From assembly GCF_020055635.1 (NCBI RefSeq), contig NZ_JAIPUT010000010.1, forward strand, positions 1-64,000: a stretch of 64,000 bases of DNA, written 5' to 3'. This DNA comes from Marivita sp. (GTDB taxonomy: Bacteria; Pseudomonadota; Alphaproteobacteria; Rhodobacterales; Rhodobacteraceae). Below, one piece after another: positions 29,794 through 38,352 of this stretch. Each line of letters starts with the position of its first letter. Within the stretch, counting starts at the first letter, position 1. A model generated the notes under the pieces. That model had not been told where the DNA came from. It was given only the letters and a program-made list of their open reading frames with translations, and did no database searches. Both the position numbers and the translations under genes were made by a program.

Positions 29794-30497
29794 GCAGCGA
29801 TATCCTTGAGTATTCGGGGGGATTGGCCTTCCCAGGTGCCGATCTCGTCGGCGACACGGAAACGGGCATAGAGTTCTTCACGGAACCACTTGCCGTCCCG
29901 CACAGCCTGGATGGCCTGCGCGTGGGGGCCGTTGTTGCGGGCGAATTCGGCCATGGACCCGGAATCGGGCCAGATTGAAAAGGTGATCTGTTGCAGCAAC
30001 GGAACCTCGCCGATGCCGATCTTGAAAAGCACGTTCGGATCGTGACCGATGACGCCGCTGATGTCTGGCACGCGTTTCCAGAACTGCGCCGCGACGGCAG
30101 GACGGACAGTGGCCCGGGTGAGTGCCGCGATGGGGCCGGATTGTGCCGGCGTTTCCTCGGCAAACGGTCTGTGCCCCGACCATGCACCGCGGGCGGAATA
30201 GGGAGTCAGGAACAGGGTCCAGTGCTCTGACGCCCTGGCGCGATAGCGGTCGAAGATGCGTTCGGTGCCCAGGGCGTCGCGTGCGCGGTCCAGATCGGGC
30301 CACACTGTCAGGATCGCGTAGACGGATGTATTGGGAACTGGCGTGAAGCCTTCTCCGGTGCCCGATCCGCAAAGCTTCCAGAATTGCAACCCGTCGATTC
30401 GCGCAAGAGACAGCCGCGCCGCGCCCATCATTGTCAGCGCCCACAGCCGCGACAGCGGTGTGGCAAAGCGATAAAAGCTCAGGCTCACGGTCTGCAT
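29790..30497 (-). CDS. crtA: spheroidene monooxygenase CrtA
   Basis: The 235-residue enzyme oxidises spheroidene to spheroidenone, the keto-carotenoid that makes aerobic cells pink to red. Family signs are MQTVSLSFYRF at the start, FWKLCGSGTGEGFTP, the PIAALTRATVRP block and VLFKIGIGEVPLLQQITFSIWPD. ATG at 30497 is chosen to match the family N-terminus; ATG at 30509 would add MGTE but lies only 2 nt from a PpsR box. It heads the crtA-bchIDO operon and diverges from crtI. Its presence fits a cell that makes pigments in oxygen. Confidence 0.94.
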   Translation of the reverse strand: MQTVSLSFYRFATPLSRLWALTMMGAARLSLARIDGLQFWKLCGSGTGEGFTPVPNTSVYAILTVWPDLDRARDALGTERIFDRYRARASEHWTLFLTPYSARGAWSGHRPFAEETPAQSGPIAALTRATVRPAVAAQFWKRVPDISGVIGHDPNVLFKIGIGEVPLLQQITFSIWPDSGSMAEFARNNGPHAQAIQAVRDGKWFREELYARFRVADEIGTWEGQSPRILKDIAA

Positions 30498-30511
30498 TTC
30501 GGTTCCCATAG

Positions 30512-30529
30512 TGTCAACTAAGTCTGACA
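30512..30529. promoter_or_regulatory. PpsR/CrtJ binding site, crtA-proximal
   Basis: TGTCAACTAAGTCTGACA matches the TGT-N12-ACA operator of PpsR. It lies 14 bp upstream of the crtA start in the crtA-crtI divergent region. Confidence 0.88.
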
Positions 30530-30587
30530 CATTCCGCAGAAACATGGAAGATCATAAATTAATTGATACAAGGCTTCAGCAAAATAT

Positions 30588-30605
30588 TGTAAAGTAAAGT
30601 TGACA
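30588..30605. promoter_or_regulatory. PpsR/CrtJ binding site, crtI-proximal
   Basis: TGTAAAGTAAAGTTGACA matches TGT-N12-ACA and ends 15 bp before the crtI ATG. A TTGACA hexamer inside it could be a -35 element, which would let the repressor block polymerase directly. Confidence 0.88.
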
Positions 30606-30620
30606 GTATATCGTAGAGCA

Positions 30621-32171
30621 ATGATGACGAAACTTGATACCGCCCTTGCGGCGCATTCCGACAAGCTTACCTCGGCCCATGCCGTCGTGATTGGTGCAGG
30701 CCTTGGTGGATTGGCGTCCGCCATGCGACTGGGCGCGCTGGGCTACCGTGTGACGGTGATCGACAGGCTGGATGTTCCCGGAGGCCGGGGATCGTGTATC
30801 TGGCGAGATGGCCATCGTTTTGACCTTGGTCCGACCATCGTCACCGTGCCTCAGATTTTCAAGGAGTTATGGGCCAGATGCGGCAGGGATTTCCACGAAG
30901 AGGTCGACCTGCGCCCGCTTGATCCGTTCTATGAAATCAGATGGCCGGATGGATCGACCTTCACCGCGCGACAGGACACCGACGCGATGCGCGAAGAGGT
31001 GCGGCGTCTGTCGCCGGGGGATGTTGCGGGTTATGACAAGTTCCTGCGCGACAGCGAAGAGCGGTACTGGTTCGGGTTCGAGGATCTGGGCCGCCGGTCG
31101 ATGCACAAGCTGTCCGACCTGATTCGCGTCTTGCCGCGCTTTGCTATGCTGCGGGCCGACCGGTCTGTCTACGCCCATGCATCGCGACGGGTCAAAGACG
31201 AGCGGTTGCGCATGGCGCTGTCGTTCCACCCACTGTTCATCGGGGGCGACCCGTTCAACGTGACGTCGATGTATATCCTCGTGTCGCATCTCGAAAAGGA
31301 ATTCGGGGTGCATTACGCGATGGGCGGGGTCGCGGCGATTGCCGAGAACATGGCCAAGATCATCGGCGAACAGGGCGGCACGTTGCGGATGGAGACCGAG
31401 GTTGACGAGATCCTCGTCAAGAATAACCGGGCGCGGGGAGTCAAGCTGGCGTCGGGCGATGTGCTGACGGCTGATATCGTGGTGTCGAACGCCGATGCCG
31501 GATTTACCTATGACCAGTTGCTGCGCAACCAGCCACGCAAACGTTGGACGCCGAAAAAGCTGAAATCGCGCCGTTGGTCGATGGGTCTGTATGTCTGGTA
31601 TTTCGGAACCAAGGGCACCCGCAACATGTGGAAGGACGTGGGCCATCATACGATCCTGAATGGCCCACGATACAAGGGCCTGGTGCAGGACATCTTCATG
31701 AAGGGCAAGGTTCCTGAAGACTTTTCCCTTTATGTGCACCGTCCGACAGTGACAGACCCAAGTGCAGCACCGGAAGGTGACGATACCTTCTACGTACTGA
31801 GCCCGGTGCCCCATCTGGGTCATGACGATGCGGCCAATTGGGAAGACCTCGAGCGGGAATACCGGGTGCGTCTGACCAAGGTCCTTGAAGAACAGCTGTT
31901 GCCCGGCTTTGCCAACCGGGTGACCGCCAGCGAGGTTTTCACGCCCGAGACCTTCAAGGACAGGTACCTGTCGCCACATGGGTCGGGTTTTTCCATCGAA
32001 CCGCGCATCCTGCAAAGCGCCTGGTTCCGTCCGCACAATGTCAGTGAAGAGCTGAAAGGCCTATTCCTGACCGGCGCGGGCACCCATCCCGGTGCGGGCT
32101 TGCCGGGTGTGATCTCGTCGGCCGAGGTTCTGGAGCAGCTTGTACCGGACGCGGCCCTGGTGCGCGGATGA
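30621..32171 (+). CDS. crtI: phytoene desaturase CrtI
   Basis: The 516-residue FAD enzyme desaturates phytoene, in this pathway type to neurosporene. The nucleotide loop VVIGAGLGGLASAMRL is at residues about 22-37, followed by DRLDVPGGRG, and the C-terminal FAD-binding block has GLFLTGAGTHPGAGLPGV. ATG at 30621 is the first of two adjacent ATGs; a TTG at 30600 belongs to the promoter. It overlaps crtB by 4 bp. The number of desaturation steps is inferred from the neighbours crtC, crtD and crtF, which act on neurosporene-type intermediates. Confidence 0.95.
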   Translation: MMTKLDTALAAHSDKLTSAHAVVIGAGLGGLASAMRLGALGYRVTVIDRLDVPGGRGSCIWRDGHRFDLGPTIVTVPQIFKELWARCGRDFHEEVDLRPLDPFYEIRWPDGSTFTARQDTDAMREEVRRLSPGDVAGYDKFLRDSEERYWFGFEDLGRRSMHKLSDLIRVLPRFAMLRADRSVYAHASRRVKDERLRMALSFHPLFIGGDPFNVTSMYILVSHLEKEFGVHYAMGGVAAIAENMAKIIGEQGGTLRMETEVDEILVKNNRARGVKLASGDVLTADIVVSNADAGFTYDQLLRNQPRKRWTPKKLKSRRWSMGLYVWYFGTKGTRNMWKDVGHHTILNGPRYKGLVQDIFMKGKVPEDFSLYVHRPTVTDPSAAPEGDDTFYVLSPVPHLGHDDAANWEDLEREYRVRLTKVLEEQLLPGFANRVTASEVFTPETFKDRYLSPHGSGFSIEPRILQSAWFRPHNVSEELKGLFLTGAGTHPGAGLPGVISSAEVLEQLVPDAALVRG

Positions 32172-33208
32172 CGTGCCACCAATCCGATATGGAGGCCTGC
32201 CGCGAGGCCATTCGGCACGGATCGTTGTCATTCCACATGGCGTCGCGCCTGTTGCCGCAAAAGGTGCGCGACCCGTCGCTCGCGCTGTATGCGTTCTGCC
32301 GGTTGGCGGATGATGCCGTCGACTTGCAACAGGCGAAGGCCGAAGCGGTGCTGCGTTTGCAGGATCGTCTTGAGCGTATTTATGAAGGGCGCCCTGACAA
32401 TGCCGCGCCGGACCGGGCCTTTGCGCGTGTCGTCGAGGAGTTCGACATGCCGCGCGCCTTGCCGGACGCGCTGTTGGAAGGCCTTGCCTGGGACGCGATG
32501 GGCCGGCGCTACGAAACATTGTCCGAGCTCTTCGACTATTCCGCGCGTGTCGCTTCGGCGGTGGGCGTGATGATGTGCGTCTTGATGAAGGTCCGGGACC
32601 CGAACGCCTTGGCGCGGGCCTCTGATCTGGGTGTCGCGATGCAGTTGACCAATATCGCGCGCGATGTCGGGGAAGATGCGTTGGAAGGCCGGATATACCT
32701 GCCGCTCGAATGGCTGGACGAGGCCGGTCTGAGCGCGGATCGGTTCCTGGCCAGTCCGAAGCCGACCAAGGCGATCCGCCAGATGACCCGGAGGCTGGTG
32801 ATGCAGGCGAACCGTCTGTATATGCGGTCCGAAGCCGGGGTCGCGGCCTTGCCGCTGTCGTCGCGTCCGGGAATCTATGCGGCCCGCTTCATCTATGCGG
32901 GCATCGGCGGCCAGGTGCAGCGGAGCGGATACGACAGCATCTCGTCGCGCGCGCATACATCGAAACCGCAAAAGCTGGGTTGGCTTGCCGTATCGGCGGG
33001 CCGGGCGGCGATGACCGCCGTCATGCCGAAATCCGCGGTTCTTTATGCTCGAAGCCTGCCGGAAACCGAGTTTCTGGTGCAGGCCGCCGGGCGACGGACC
33101 GAAGGCCGGTCGCGGTCGGATGCGATCATCGAGGCACTGTCTCAGGCGGCGCAACGGGAAAGAGAGAACCGTGACACCTTGAATGCACCAGACGGTCGGC
33201 TTACTTGA
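32168..33208 (+). CDS. crtB: phytoene synthase CrtB
   Basis: The 346-residue enzyme condenses two geranylgeranyl diphosphates to phytoene, the first committed carotenoid step. The two aspartate-rich sites are visible as RLADDAVDL (residues about 45-53) and TNIARDVGEDALEGRIYLP. The start overlaps the crtI stop (ATGA). The C-terminal 60 residues are less conserved. crtI-crtB-tspO form one right-going operon. Confidence 0.95.
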   Translation: MTCHQSDMEACREAIRHGSLSFHMASRLLPQKVRDPSLALYAFCRLADDAVDLQQAKAEAVLRLQDRLERIYEGRPDNAAPDRAFARVVEEFDMPRALPDALLEGLAWDAMGRRYETLSELFDYSARVASAVGVMMCVLMKVRDPNALARASDLGVAMQLTNIARDVGEDALEGRIYLPLEWLDEAGLSADRFLASPKPTKAIRQMTRRLVMQANRLYMRSEAGVAALPLSSRPGIYAARFIYAGIGGQVQRSGYDSISSRAHTSKPQKLGWLAVSAGRAAMTAVMPKSAVLYARSLPETEFLVQAAGRRTEGRSRSDAIIEALSQAAQRERENRDTLNAPDGRLT

Positions 33209-33213
33209 CCTGA

Positions 33214-33696
33214 ATGTTCTGGGTATTGTTCTGCATCTTTCTGGCAGCCTGCTTTGCAGCAGGGTCGACCGGCGGTTTGTTTCCGCCCGGTCCATGGTAC
33301 CGCAATCTGAACAAGCCTTCATGGACACCCCCGAACTGGGTCTTCCCGGTCACCTGGACCACGCTTTACCTGTGCATGTCAGCGGCCGGCGCGCGTGTTG
33401 CGCTGATGCCGGACAACGGTCTGGCAATGGCGTTCTGGGCATTGCAGATCGCGCTCAACGGGCTTTGGACCCCGGTGTTCTTCGGACTGAAACGGATCAA
33501 GCTGGGTATGGTCGTGCTGTCCGGGCTCTGGCTCTCCGTGGCGGCGACGATCTGGGCGCTGCTTCAGGTCGATCTGATCGCGGGTCTTCTGTTTGTCCCC
33601 TACCTGATCTGGGTCACCATCGCCGGAGCGCTGAATGGCAGCGTCTGGCGATTGAACCCCGAAGAAGCCAAGAGGTCGGGAACAGCGACGACTTAA
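33214..33696 (+). CDS. tspO: TspO/MBR-family tryptophan-rich sensory protein
   Basis: The 160-residue membrane protein should have five helices. It has the family pattern FPPGPWYRNLNKPSWTPPNWVFP near the N-terminus, many Trp residues, and a C-terminal GALNGSVWRLN region. In Rhodobacter sphaeroides TspO is an outer-membrane tetrapyrrole-binding protein that dampens pigment gene expression in oxygen; a like role is inferred here from its place after crtIB. An in-frame stop just upstream fixes the start region to 33214, although no strong ribosome binding site is seen. It converges with crtC, the stops sharing TTAA. Confidence 0.92.
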   Translation: MFWVLFCIFLAACFAAGSTGGLFPPGPWYRNLNKPSWTPPNWVFPVTWTTLYLCMSAAGARVALMPDNGLAMAFWALQIALNGLWTPVFFGLKRIKLGMVVLSGLWLSVAATIWALLQVDLIAGLLFVPYLIWVTIAGALNGSVWRLNPEEAKRSGTATT

Positions 33697-34622
33697 TCGA
33701 AGCGCCAGTTCCTGCGCCGAGGCACCCGCACCGCCAGCATGAGTTTGAGCAACGGTGACCGAAACCGCCTGAGATCGAGCGCCTCGTGCACGCCGATGGT
33801 TTTTTCTCCGTTCAGGCGCGTTTCGACCATCGAGCGGGAATAAAATGGCGCATCCAGCATGTTCATCACCTGACGCGGCCGAAAGCCGAAATCGCCCCGT
33901 GTTTCGCGGCGCACGGCCCAGAGTGAGCGCTTGAATTCAAGTTGTGGCGGCAGGTCGATCTGGGACGCGGTTCCATCGGCATCGAAATGGAAGCCGGATC
34001 CGAGCTCTGACCCATCAAGCCTTGTCGCGTCGTAGAAACAGGTGCTGCCGCCTTGCGACGGGTAACGGCCCCAGGTCCAGTAGGAAAAGTCCTCTTCCAG
34101 CGCCCGGGTGCCGAAATTCGCGTCGAAATAGCCGTGGCCGTCCCACTTCCAGCCCGGCGCGTCCAAGTCGACCGAAATGTCCGAGACCGGGCCGAAGGGC
34201 CGCCAGACATGCGCGCCATCTTCCGTCAAAGGCAGTTCCACCTGTGTGATCGCGCTGGGCGTAACGGTGATCGTTCCGCGGACGCGGCTGATCAACGGCG
34301 GTCCGGATATTTCGTCGATGTCGATCACCAGCCGACCGTTTTCCCATCGCATGGAGGACGGTCCCACGGTAAAGCTGTTGGCCGACTGGCGCAGGGCAGG
34401 GGTGCCGCGATCTGTCATCGTGAACCGCCCGCCGGGACCATAGGTGGCCACGTTGATGCAGACATGGTTTTCGGGGTTCTTGCGCCCGGACCAGCGGTAC
34501 CACGGGGAAAAGACCGATCCTATGAACCCGATGACCGAGACAGCGCGTTTGCCGTCGCTGCTGATTCCGTCGATGTACCACCAGGCGTAACCGTTTGGCG
34601 GGACCGCGAGGTTGAAGTTCGG
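33693..34622 (-). CDS. crtC: carotenoid 1,2-hydratase CrtC, start codon not found
   Basis: The enzyme adds water to the C1-C2 double bond of neurosporene-type carotenoids (hydroxyneurosporene synthase). The conserved body runs from about NLAVPPNGYAWWYIDG through GFIGSVFSPWYRW and GYFDANFGTRALEEDFSYWTWGRYP to the C-terminus. Oddly, this frame has no ATG, GTG, TTG or CTG between 34622 and an ATG at 34910, which would add about 97 unlike residues overlapping crtD by 391 bp. The ATG at 34630, where family members would start (MTDR), is one base out of frame. So either the sequence has a 1-base error or mutation near 34617-34630, or the start is unusual. Coordinates mark only the homologous part. 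Confidence 0.85.
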   Translation of the reverse strand, partial: PNFNLAVPPNGYAWWYIDGISSDGKRAVSVIGFIGSVFSPWYRWSGRKNPENHVCINVATYGPGGRFTMTDRGTPALRQSANSFTVGPSSMRWENGRLVIDIDEISGPPLISRVRGTITVTPSAITQVELPLTEDGAHVWRPFGPVSDISVDLDAPGWKWDGHGYFDANFGTRALEEDFSYWTWGRYPSQGGSTCFYDATRLDGSELGSGFHFDADGTASQIDLPPQLEFKRSLWAVRRETRGDFGFRPRQVMNMLDAPFYSRSMVETRLNGEKTIGVHEALDLRRFRSPLLKLMLAVRVPRRRNWRFD

Positions 34623-36112
34623 TCCGTCATGATCGCCTCGGCCGCGTGCCGACCGGAGAGCGCCGCCATCGGGACGCCCGCCCCCGGATGTGTCCCACCG
34701 CCCGCGAGATACAGACCCTTGATCCCGGTCCTGGCCGTCGGTCGCTCGAGTGCTGCGGTCATCCCGTGCGGGGTCTGCCCGTAAAGCGAACCGGCGCTGC
34801 CGGGGAAGAGCGCTTCGAAGCTTTTCGCCGTCGTCAGTGCCTGTGGCCCCGGTTCCGGTGAGAAGCTTAGCCCAAAGCGGCGAAGACGGGGAAAGGTCCG
34901 GGTGTGACATATCTCGTGATCCTCGGGCTGTGCTGCACGCTGGGTCAGGGGCGGAGCGTTCATGATGATTTCAAATCGCTCTGTTGCCGGGATTGGCGTG
35001 TTTTGCCCCCGATCCTCAGCGCAGACGTAAAGGGTTGGGTCTGACGGAATGTAGCCGCGCTCGATCTCGGCAAACTCGTTTTTTGCGGAATCGCAGAAGA
35101 AAACGTTGTGATGCACAAGCGGAATGTCCGAAGGCTTGGCCTGAAAACTCCAGACGTTGGCCGAATGACTGCGCGCGCGTTTCTTCGTGATGGTGGCTGT
35201 TTGCGAAGACGCCTCACCCAGGAGCCCCAAGGCGAGGGCGCGCGGGTCTCCGTTGAAGACGACCTGATCGGCGTAGAGCGTTTCGCCCGATGTCAGAGTG
35301 ACGCCGGAGACGCCACCGAAAGCCGTGTTGATCTTTTTCACTGTGGCATTGGTTTTCACCGTGCCGCCCCTGGTTTCGACGAGTTTTGCAATTGTCTTTG
35401 CAAGCGCGCTCATCCCGCCCTTGACGCACCAGACGCCGCGGGCCTCGGCCTCCCAGATCAGCGACAAGAGGGCCGGAGACCGATCCGGCGATCCCCCGAC
35501 ATAGGTTGCATAGCGCCCGAAAAGCTGACGCAGGCGCGGGTCGGTGAAACTCGTGGTCAAAAGCCGTTTGAGCGTTTGCCCGACCCCCATGTCACGGATC
35601 AGCGACGGGTTCTTGATCACATGGGTGGTCAAGGCGCGAAGTGACGGTTCGGGCCGAAGCATCATCGGATCCCGGAAACCGTCAAACAACCGTGCCGCCC
35701 GACCCGCGAAGCGCAGGAATTCGGTTTTTGACCTCGCGCCCGCAAACGCGCCAATGGCATCGGCGCTGCGGTTTCGATCCGCGAACAGATCGAGCGGCCC
35801 GCTATCGGGCCACCAGTGACGGGCCAGGGTGTCCTGCGGGATCAGCGTCACGTGATCGGCAAGCGTTTCGCCGACATCGTCGAACAGGGCTTCGAACACA
35901 TCCAGCATCGTCAACACGGTGGGACCGGCATCGACACCATTGACTTGCCGCATCTTGCCACCGGGGACCGCGTGGCGTTCGAGTACGGTAACATCGAAGC
36001 CGCGATGCACCAGAGGCAGCGCGGTCGCGAGGCCGCCGATGCCGGCGCCGATAATGATGACGCGCCCGGTGTTGCGAGGTGGCTTTTTCATCATCGAATT
36101 GTTGACTCGCAT
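34520..36112 (-). CDS. crtD: methoxyneurosporene dehydrogenase CrtD
   Basis: The 530-residue FAD desaturase of the CrtI family introduces the C3-C4 double bond on the hydroxylated or methoxylated end group. The nucleotide loop IIIGAGIGGLATALPL is near residue 20, with VPGGKMRQ after it and the C-terminal LYLAGGGTHPGAGVPMAALSGRHAAEAI block. After MTDR at 34630 the last 35 residues (Ser/Thr-rich) overlap crtC out of frame and are unlikely to be a folded domain. ATG at 36112 is the longest start; ATGs at 36094 and 36091 are alternatives. It diverges from crtE across two PpsR boxes. Confidence 0.93.
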   Translation of the reverse strand: MRVNNSMMKKPPRNTGRVIIIGAGIGGLATALPLVHRGFDVTVLERHAVPGGKMRQVNGVDAGPTVLTMLDVFEALFDDVGETLADHVTLIPQDTLARHWWPDSGPLDLFADRNRSADAIGAFAGARSKTEFLRFAGRAARLFDGFRDPMMLRPEPSLRALTTHVIKNPSLIRDMGVGQTLKRLLTTSFTDPRLRQLFGRYATYVGGSPDRSPALLSLIWEAEARGVWCVKGGMSALAKTIAKLVETRGGTVKTNATVKKINTAFGGVSGVTLTSGETLYADQVVFNGDPRALALGLLGEASSQTATITKKRARSHSANVWSFQAKPSDIPLVHHNVFFCDSAKNEFAEIERGYIPSDPTLYVCAEDRGQNTPIPATERFEIIMNAPPLTQRAAQPEDHEICHTRTFPRLRRFGLSFSPEPGPQALTTAKSFEALFPGSAGSLYGQTPHGMTAALERPTARTGIKGLYLAGGGTHPGAGVPMAALSGRHAAEAIMTDRTSTSRSRQTVTPGGTSTESAATANALSRSSGS

Positions 36113-36120
36113 TTGCCAAG

Positions 36121-36138
36121 TGTCCAGTATGGTTTACA
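36121..36138. promoter_or_regulatory. PpsR/CrtJ binding site, crtD-proximal
   Basis: TGTCCAGTATGGTTTACA, TGT-N12-ACA, begins 9 bp upstream of the crtD start and is separated by only 6 bp from the next box. Confidence 0.87.
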
Positions 36139-36144
36139 CTAGTA

Positions 36145-36162
36145 TGTCAGACAAAAATGACA
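36145..36162. promoter_or_regulatory. PpsR/CrtJ binding site, crtE-proximal
   Basis: TGTCAGACAAAAATGACA, TGT-N12-ACA, 23 bp before the crtE ATG. With the box at 36121 it forms a tight pair controlling crtD and the crtE superoperon. Confidence 0.88.
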
Positions 36163-36185
36163 ATACGACGTTTTAGGAGTGTCCG

Positions 36186-37061
36186 ATGGGATTTCAGACC
36201 CGTATCAACTCGGCTGTAGAGTCGGCAATTCGCATCGGACAAGGCGGAAAAGCCCCTCCCAAACTGTCAGAGGCGCTGCATTACGCCTGTACACCGGGCG
36301 GTGCGCGTATTCGACCGACCATCCTCGTCTCCGTGGCGATGGCTTGCGGCGATGACTCCCCAAGGATGACCGACGCCGCCGCGGCAGCTCTCGAATTGAT
36401 CCATTGCGCAAGTCTTGTGCATGACGATTTGCCCTGTTTCGACGATGCCGACATCCGGCGCGGCAAGCCATCGGTGCATCGCGCTTATTCGCAACCGCTC
36501 GCCGTGCTGACCGGCGATTCCCTGATCATCCTGGCATTCGAGGTTTTGGCCCGCGCGGCAGAGCATGGGCCGGAGCGGGCCATCCGGTTGATCCGAGCGC
36601 TGACGCGCCAATCTGGAATGCCCCATGGAATCTGTGCCGGCCAGGGGTGGGAAAGCGAGTCCAAGATTGATCTCTCGGCTTATCACCGGTCGAAAACCGG
36701 CGCGCTCTTCATCGCGGCGACCCAGATGGGCGCCATTGCGGCGGGCCAGGACGAAGAGCAATGGTTCGAACTGGGCGCACGCATCGGCGAAGCGTTCCAA
36801 GTGGCCGATGATCTGCGCGATGCGCTTTACGACAGCGAAGCGCTGGGCAAGCCGGTGGGACAGGACGATCTGCATGGGCGTCCCAATGCAGTTACGGTTC
36901 TGGGCGTCGATGGCGCGCAGTCGCGTCTGCGCGACATCCTGTCAGGCGCGATCTCTTCGATTCCGTCCTGTCCGGGCGAGGCTCAACTGGCCGAAATGGT
37001 GCGCATGCAGGCCGAGCGCCTGACTCCCGTGCCGACGGCGCGTGCAGCCAGAGCCGGGTAA
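36186..37061 (+). CDS. crtE: geranylgeranyl diphosphate synthase CrtE
   Basis: The 291-residue trans-prenyltransferase extends farnesyl to geranylgeranyl diphosphate, the precursor of carotenoids and of the bacteriochlorophyll tail. The first aspartate-rich motif is VHDDLPCFDDADIRRGKPSVH (DDxxxxD type) and the second is VADDLRDALYD. ATG at 36186 follows AGGAG. The stop directly abuts the crtF start. It opens the superoperon crtEF-bchCXYZ-pufQBALMC, preceded by two PpsR boxes. Confidence 0.95.
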   Translation: MGFQTRINSAVESAIRIGQGGKAPPKLSEALHYACTPGGARIRPTILVSVAMACGDDSPRMTDAAAAALELIHCASLVHDDLPCFDDADIRRGKPSVHRAYSQPLAVLTGDSLIILAFEVLARAAEHGPERAIRLIRALTRQSGMPHGICAGQGWESESKIDLSAYHRSKTGALFIAATQMGAIAAGQDEEQWFELGARIGEAFQVADDLRDALYDSEALGKPVGQDDLHGRPNAVTVLGVDGAQSRLRDILSGAISSIPSCPGEAQLAEMVRMQAERLTPVPTARAARAG

Positions 37062-38207
37062 ATGGCGCTGGCCTCGGACAGTTTGCCGTCTTCCTTTGGC
37101 CCAAGGCCCGGACTGCGCACCCGCCTGATGCGCCTTGTGGCAAAGCCCGGATTTCAGCGCTGGGCGTCTTCATTCGCCTTGACCCGTCGAACGGCCGCCA
37201 GGGACGGTGCCGAACTTTTCGATCTGGTGCAGGGCTTCGTCAAATCACAGGTGCTTTTTGCCTTGGTCGAACTGCGCGTTCTGCATCGGCTCATGGAGGG
37301 CGCGCAGACGGCTGCCGCATTGGCCGCTTCCAGCCAGTTGAGCACTGACCGGATGGACCGCCTCCTGCGCGCGGCGACGGCGATGAAGTTGACGACACGC
37401 GATCGGCGGGGGCGCTACGGACTTGCCCGCAAGGGCGCGGCGATGGTCGGGGTTCCGGGGCTCGAGGACATGATCCGCCATCACGCGGCCTTCTACCGCG
37501 ATCTCTCGGATCCCGTGGCGCTGTTGCGCGGGGAGGTCGATACCGAACTGGCGGCATTCTGGCCGTATGTGTTCGGAGCCGATAACGCCAAGGACGCAGA
37601 AACGTCGGACAGGTATTCCGACCTCATGGCACGGTCCCAGGAAATTGTCGCGGCGGATACGCTTTCGACCGTCAGCCTGGGCCAGACCCGGCATCTTCTG
37701 GATATCGGAGGTGGATATGGCGTGTTCGCCGAGGCCGCCGCCCTCAAACATCCCGGTCTCAAGGCGACAGTCCTTGACCTTCCTGCGGTCAGGCCGAACG
37801 CAGAGGCGCGTCTGCGAAAGTCACAGGCGGCCGATCGATTGTCTTTCGTGTCGGGGTCTTTCCGTGACGATCCATTGCCTGACGGGGCGGACACGATCTC
37901 GCTCATCCGGGTTCTGTATGATCACGAGGACAGCACCGTCGCCGCGCTACTGTCTAAAATTTCTGACACTTTACCGGACGGTGGCCGTCTTGTGATTTCC
38001 GAACCAATGTCCGGCGGGGACAGGCCCGAAATCGCCGGGGATGTGTATTTCAGCTTTTATTGCCTCGCCATGCAAACTGGCACCGTACGCAGCGCTGCAC
38101 GCATTTCCGAGTTGTGTCAGGTGGCGGGGTTCACGGGAATCCGGACATACGCGTCGCGTCGTCCCTTTGTCACAACCGTTCTGACCGCTTCGAAATCTCG
38201 AGGGTGA
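37062..38207 (+). CDS. crtF: demethylspheroidene O-methyltransferase CrtF
   Basis: The 381-residue SAM-dependent enzyme methylates the 1-hydroxy group of demethylspheroidene-type carotenoids. The N-terminal half is the helical dimerisation/winged-helix part seen in plant-like O-methyltransferases. The SAM loop is LLDIGGGYGVFAEAA, with the catalytic-base region LIRVLYDHEDS after it. ATG follows the crtE TAA with no gap, so coupling is likely. A second promoter with two PpsR boxes follows the stop before bchC. Confidence 0.94.
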   Translation: MALASDSLPSSFGPRPGLRTRLMRLVAKPGFQRWASSFALTRRTAARDGAELFDLVQGFVKSQVLFALVELRVLHRLMEGAQTAAALAASSQLSTDRMDRLLRAATAMKLTTRDRRGRYGLARKGAAMVGVPGLEDMIRHHAAFYRDLSDPVALLRGEVDTELAAFWPYVFGADNAKDAETSDRYSDLMARSQEIVAADTLSTVSLGQTRHLLDIGGGYGVFAEAAALKHPGLKATVLDLPAVRPNAEARLRKSQAADRLSFVSGSFRDDPLPDGADTISLIRVLYDHEDSTVAALLSKISDTLPDGGRLVISEPMSGGDRPEIAGDVYFSFYCLAMQTGTVRSAARISELCQVAGFTGIRTYASRRPFVTTVLTASKSRG

Positions 38208-38235
38208 AGACACGCACCGAGTTTACAAGCAAAAG

Positions 38236-38253
38236 TGTCTAATATAGTTGACA
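38236..38253. promoter_or_regulatory. PpsR/CrtJ binding site, bchC distal
   Basis: TGTCTAATATAGTTGACA, TGT-N12-ACA, in the 145-bp crtF-bchC gap. Its TTGACA end could serve as a -35 element. Confidence 0.9.
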
Positions 38254-38261
38254 GATGAGTG

Positions 38262-38279
38262 TGTAAGAATAAACTGACA
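38262..38279. promoter_or_regulatory. PpsR/CrtJ binding site, bchC proximal
   Basis: TGTAAGAATAAACTGACA, TGT-N12-ACA, 8 bp after the previous box. The 8-bp spacing is the same as described for CrtJ at the Rhodobacter capsulatus bchC promoter, where binding is cooperative. Confidence 0.9.
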
Positions 38280-38352
38280 CTGAAACAAGCCGCATGCGAC
38301 AATCTGGATTCGATTCTTCGAGAAGGGTGTCGCTCGACCGCAGGAGGTTAGG

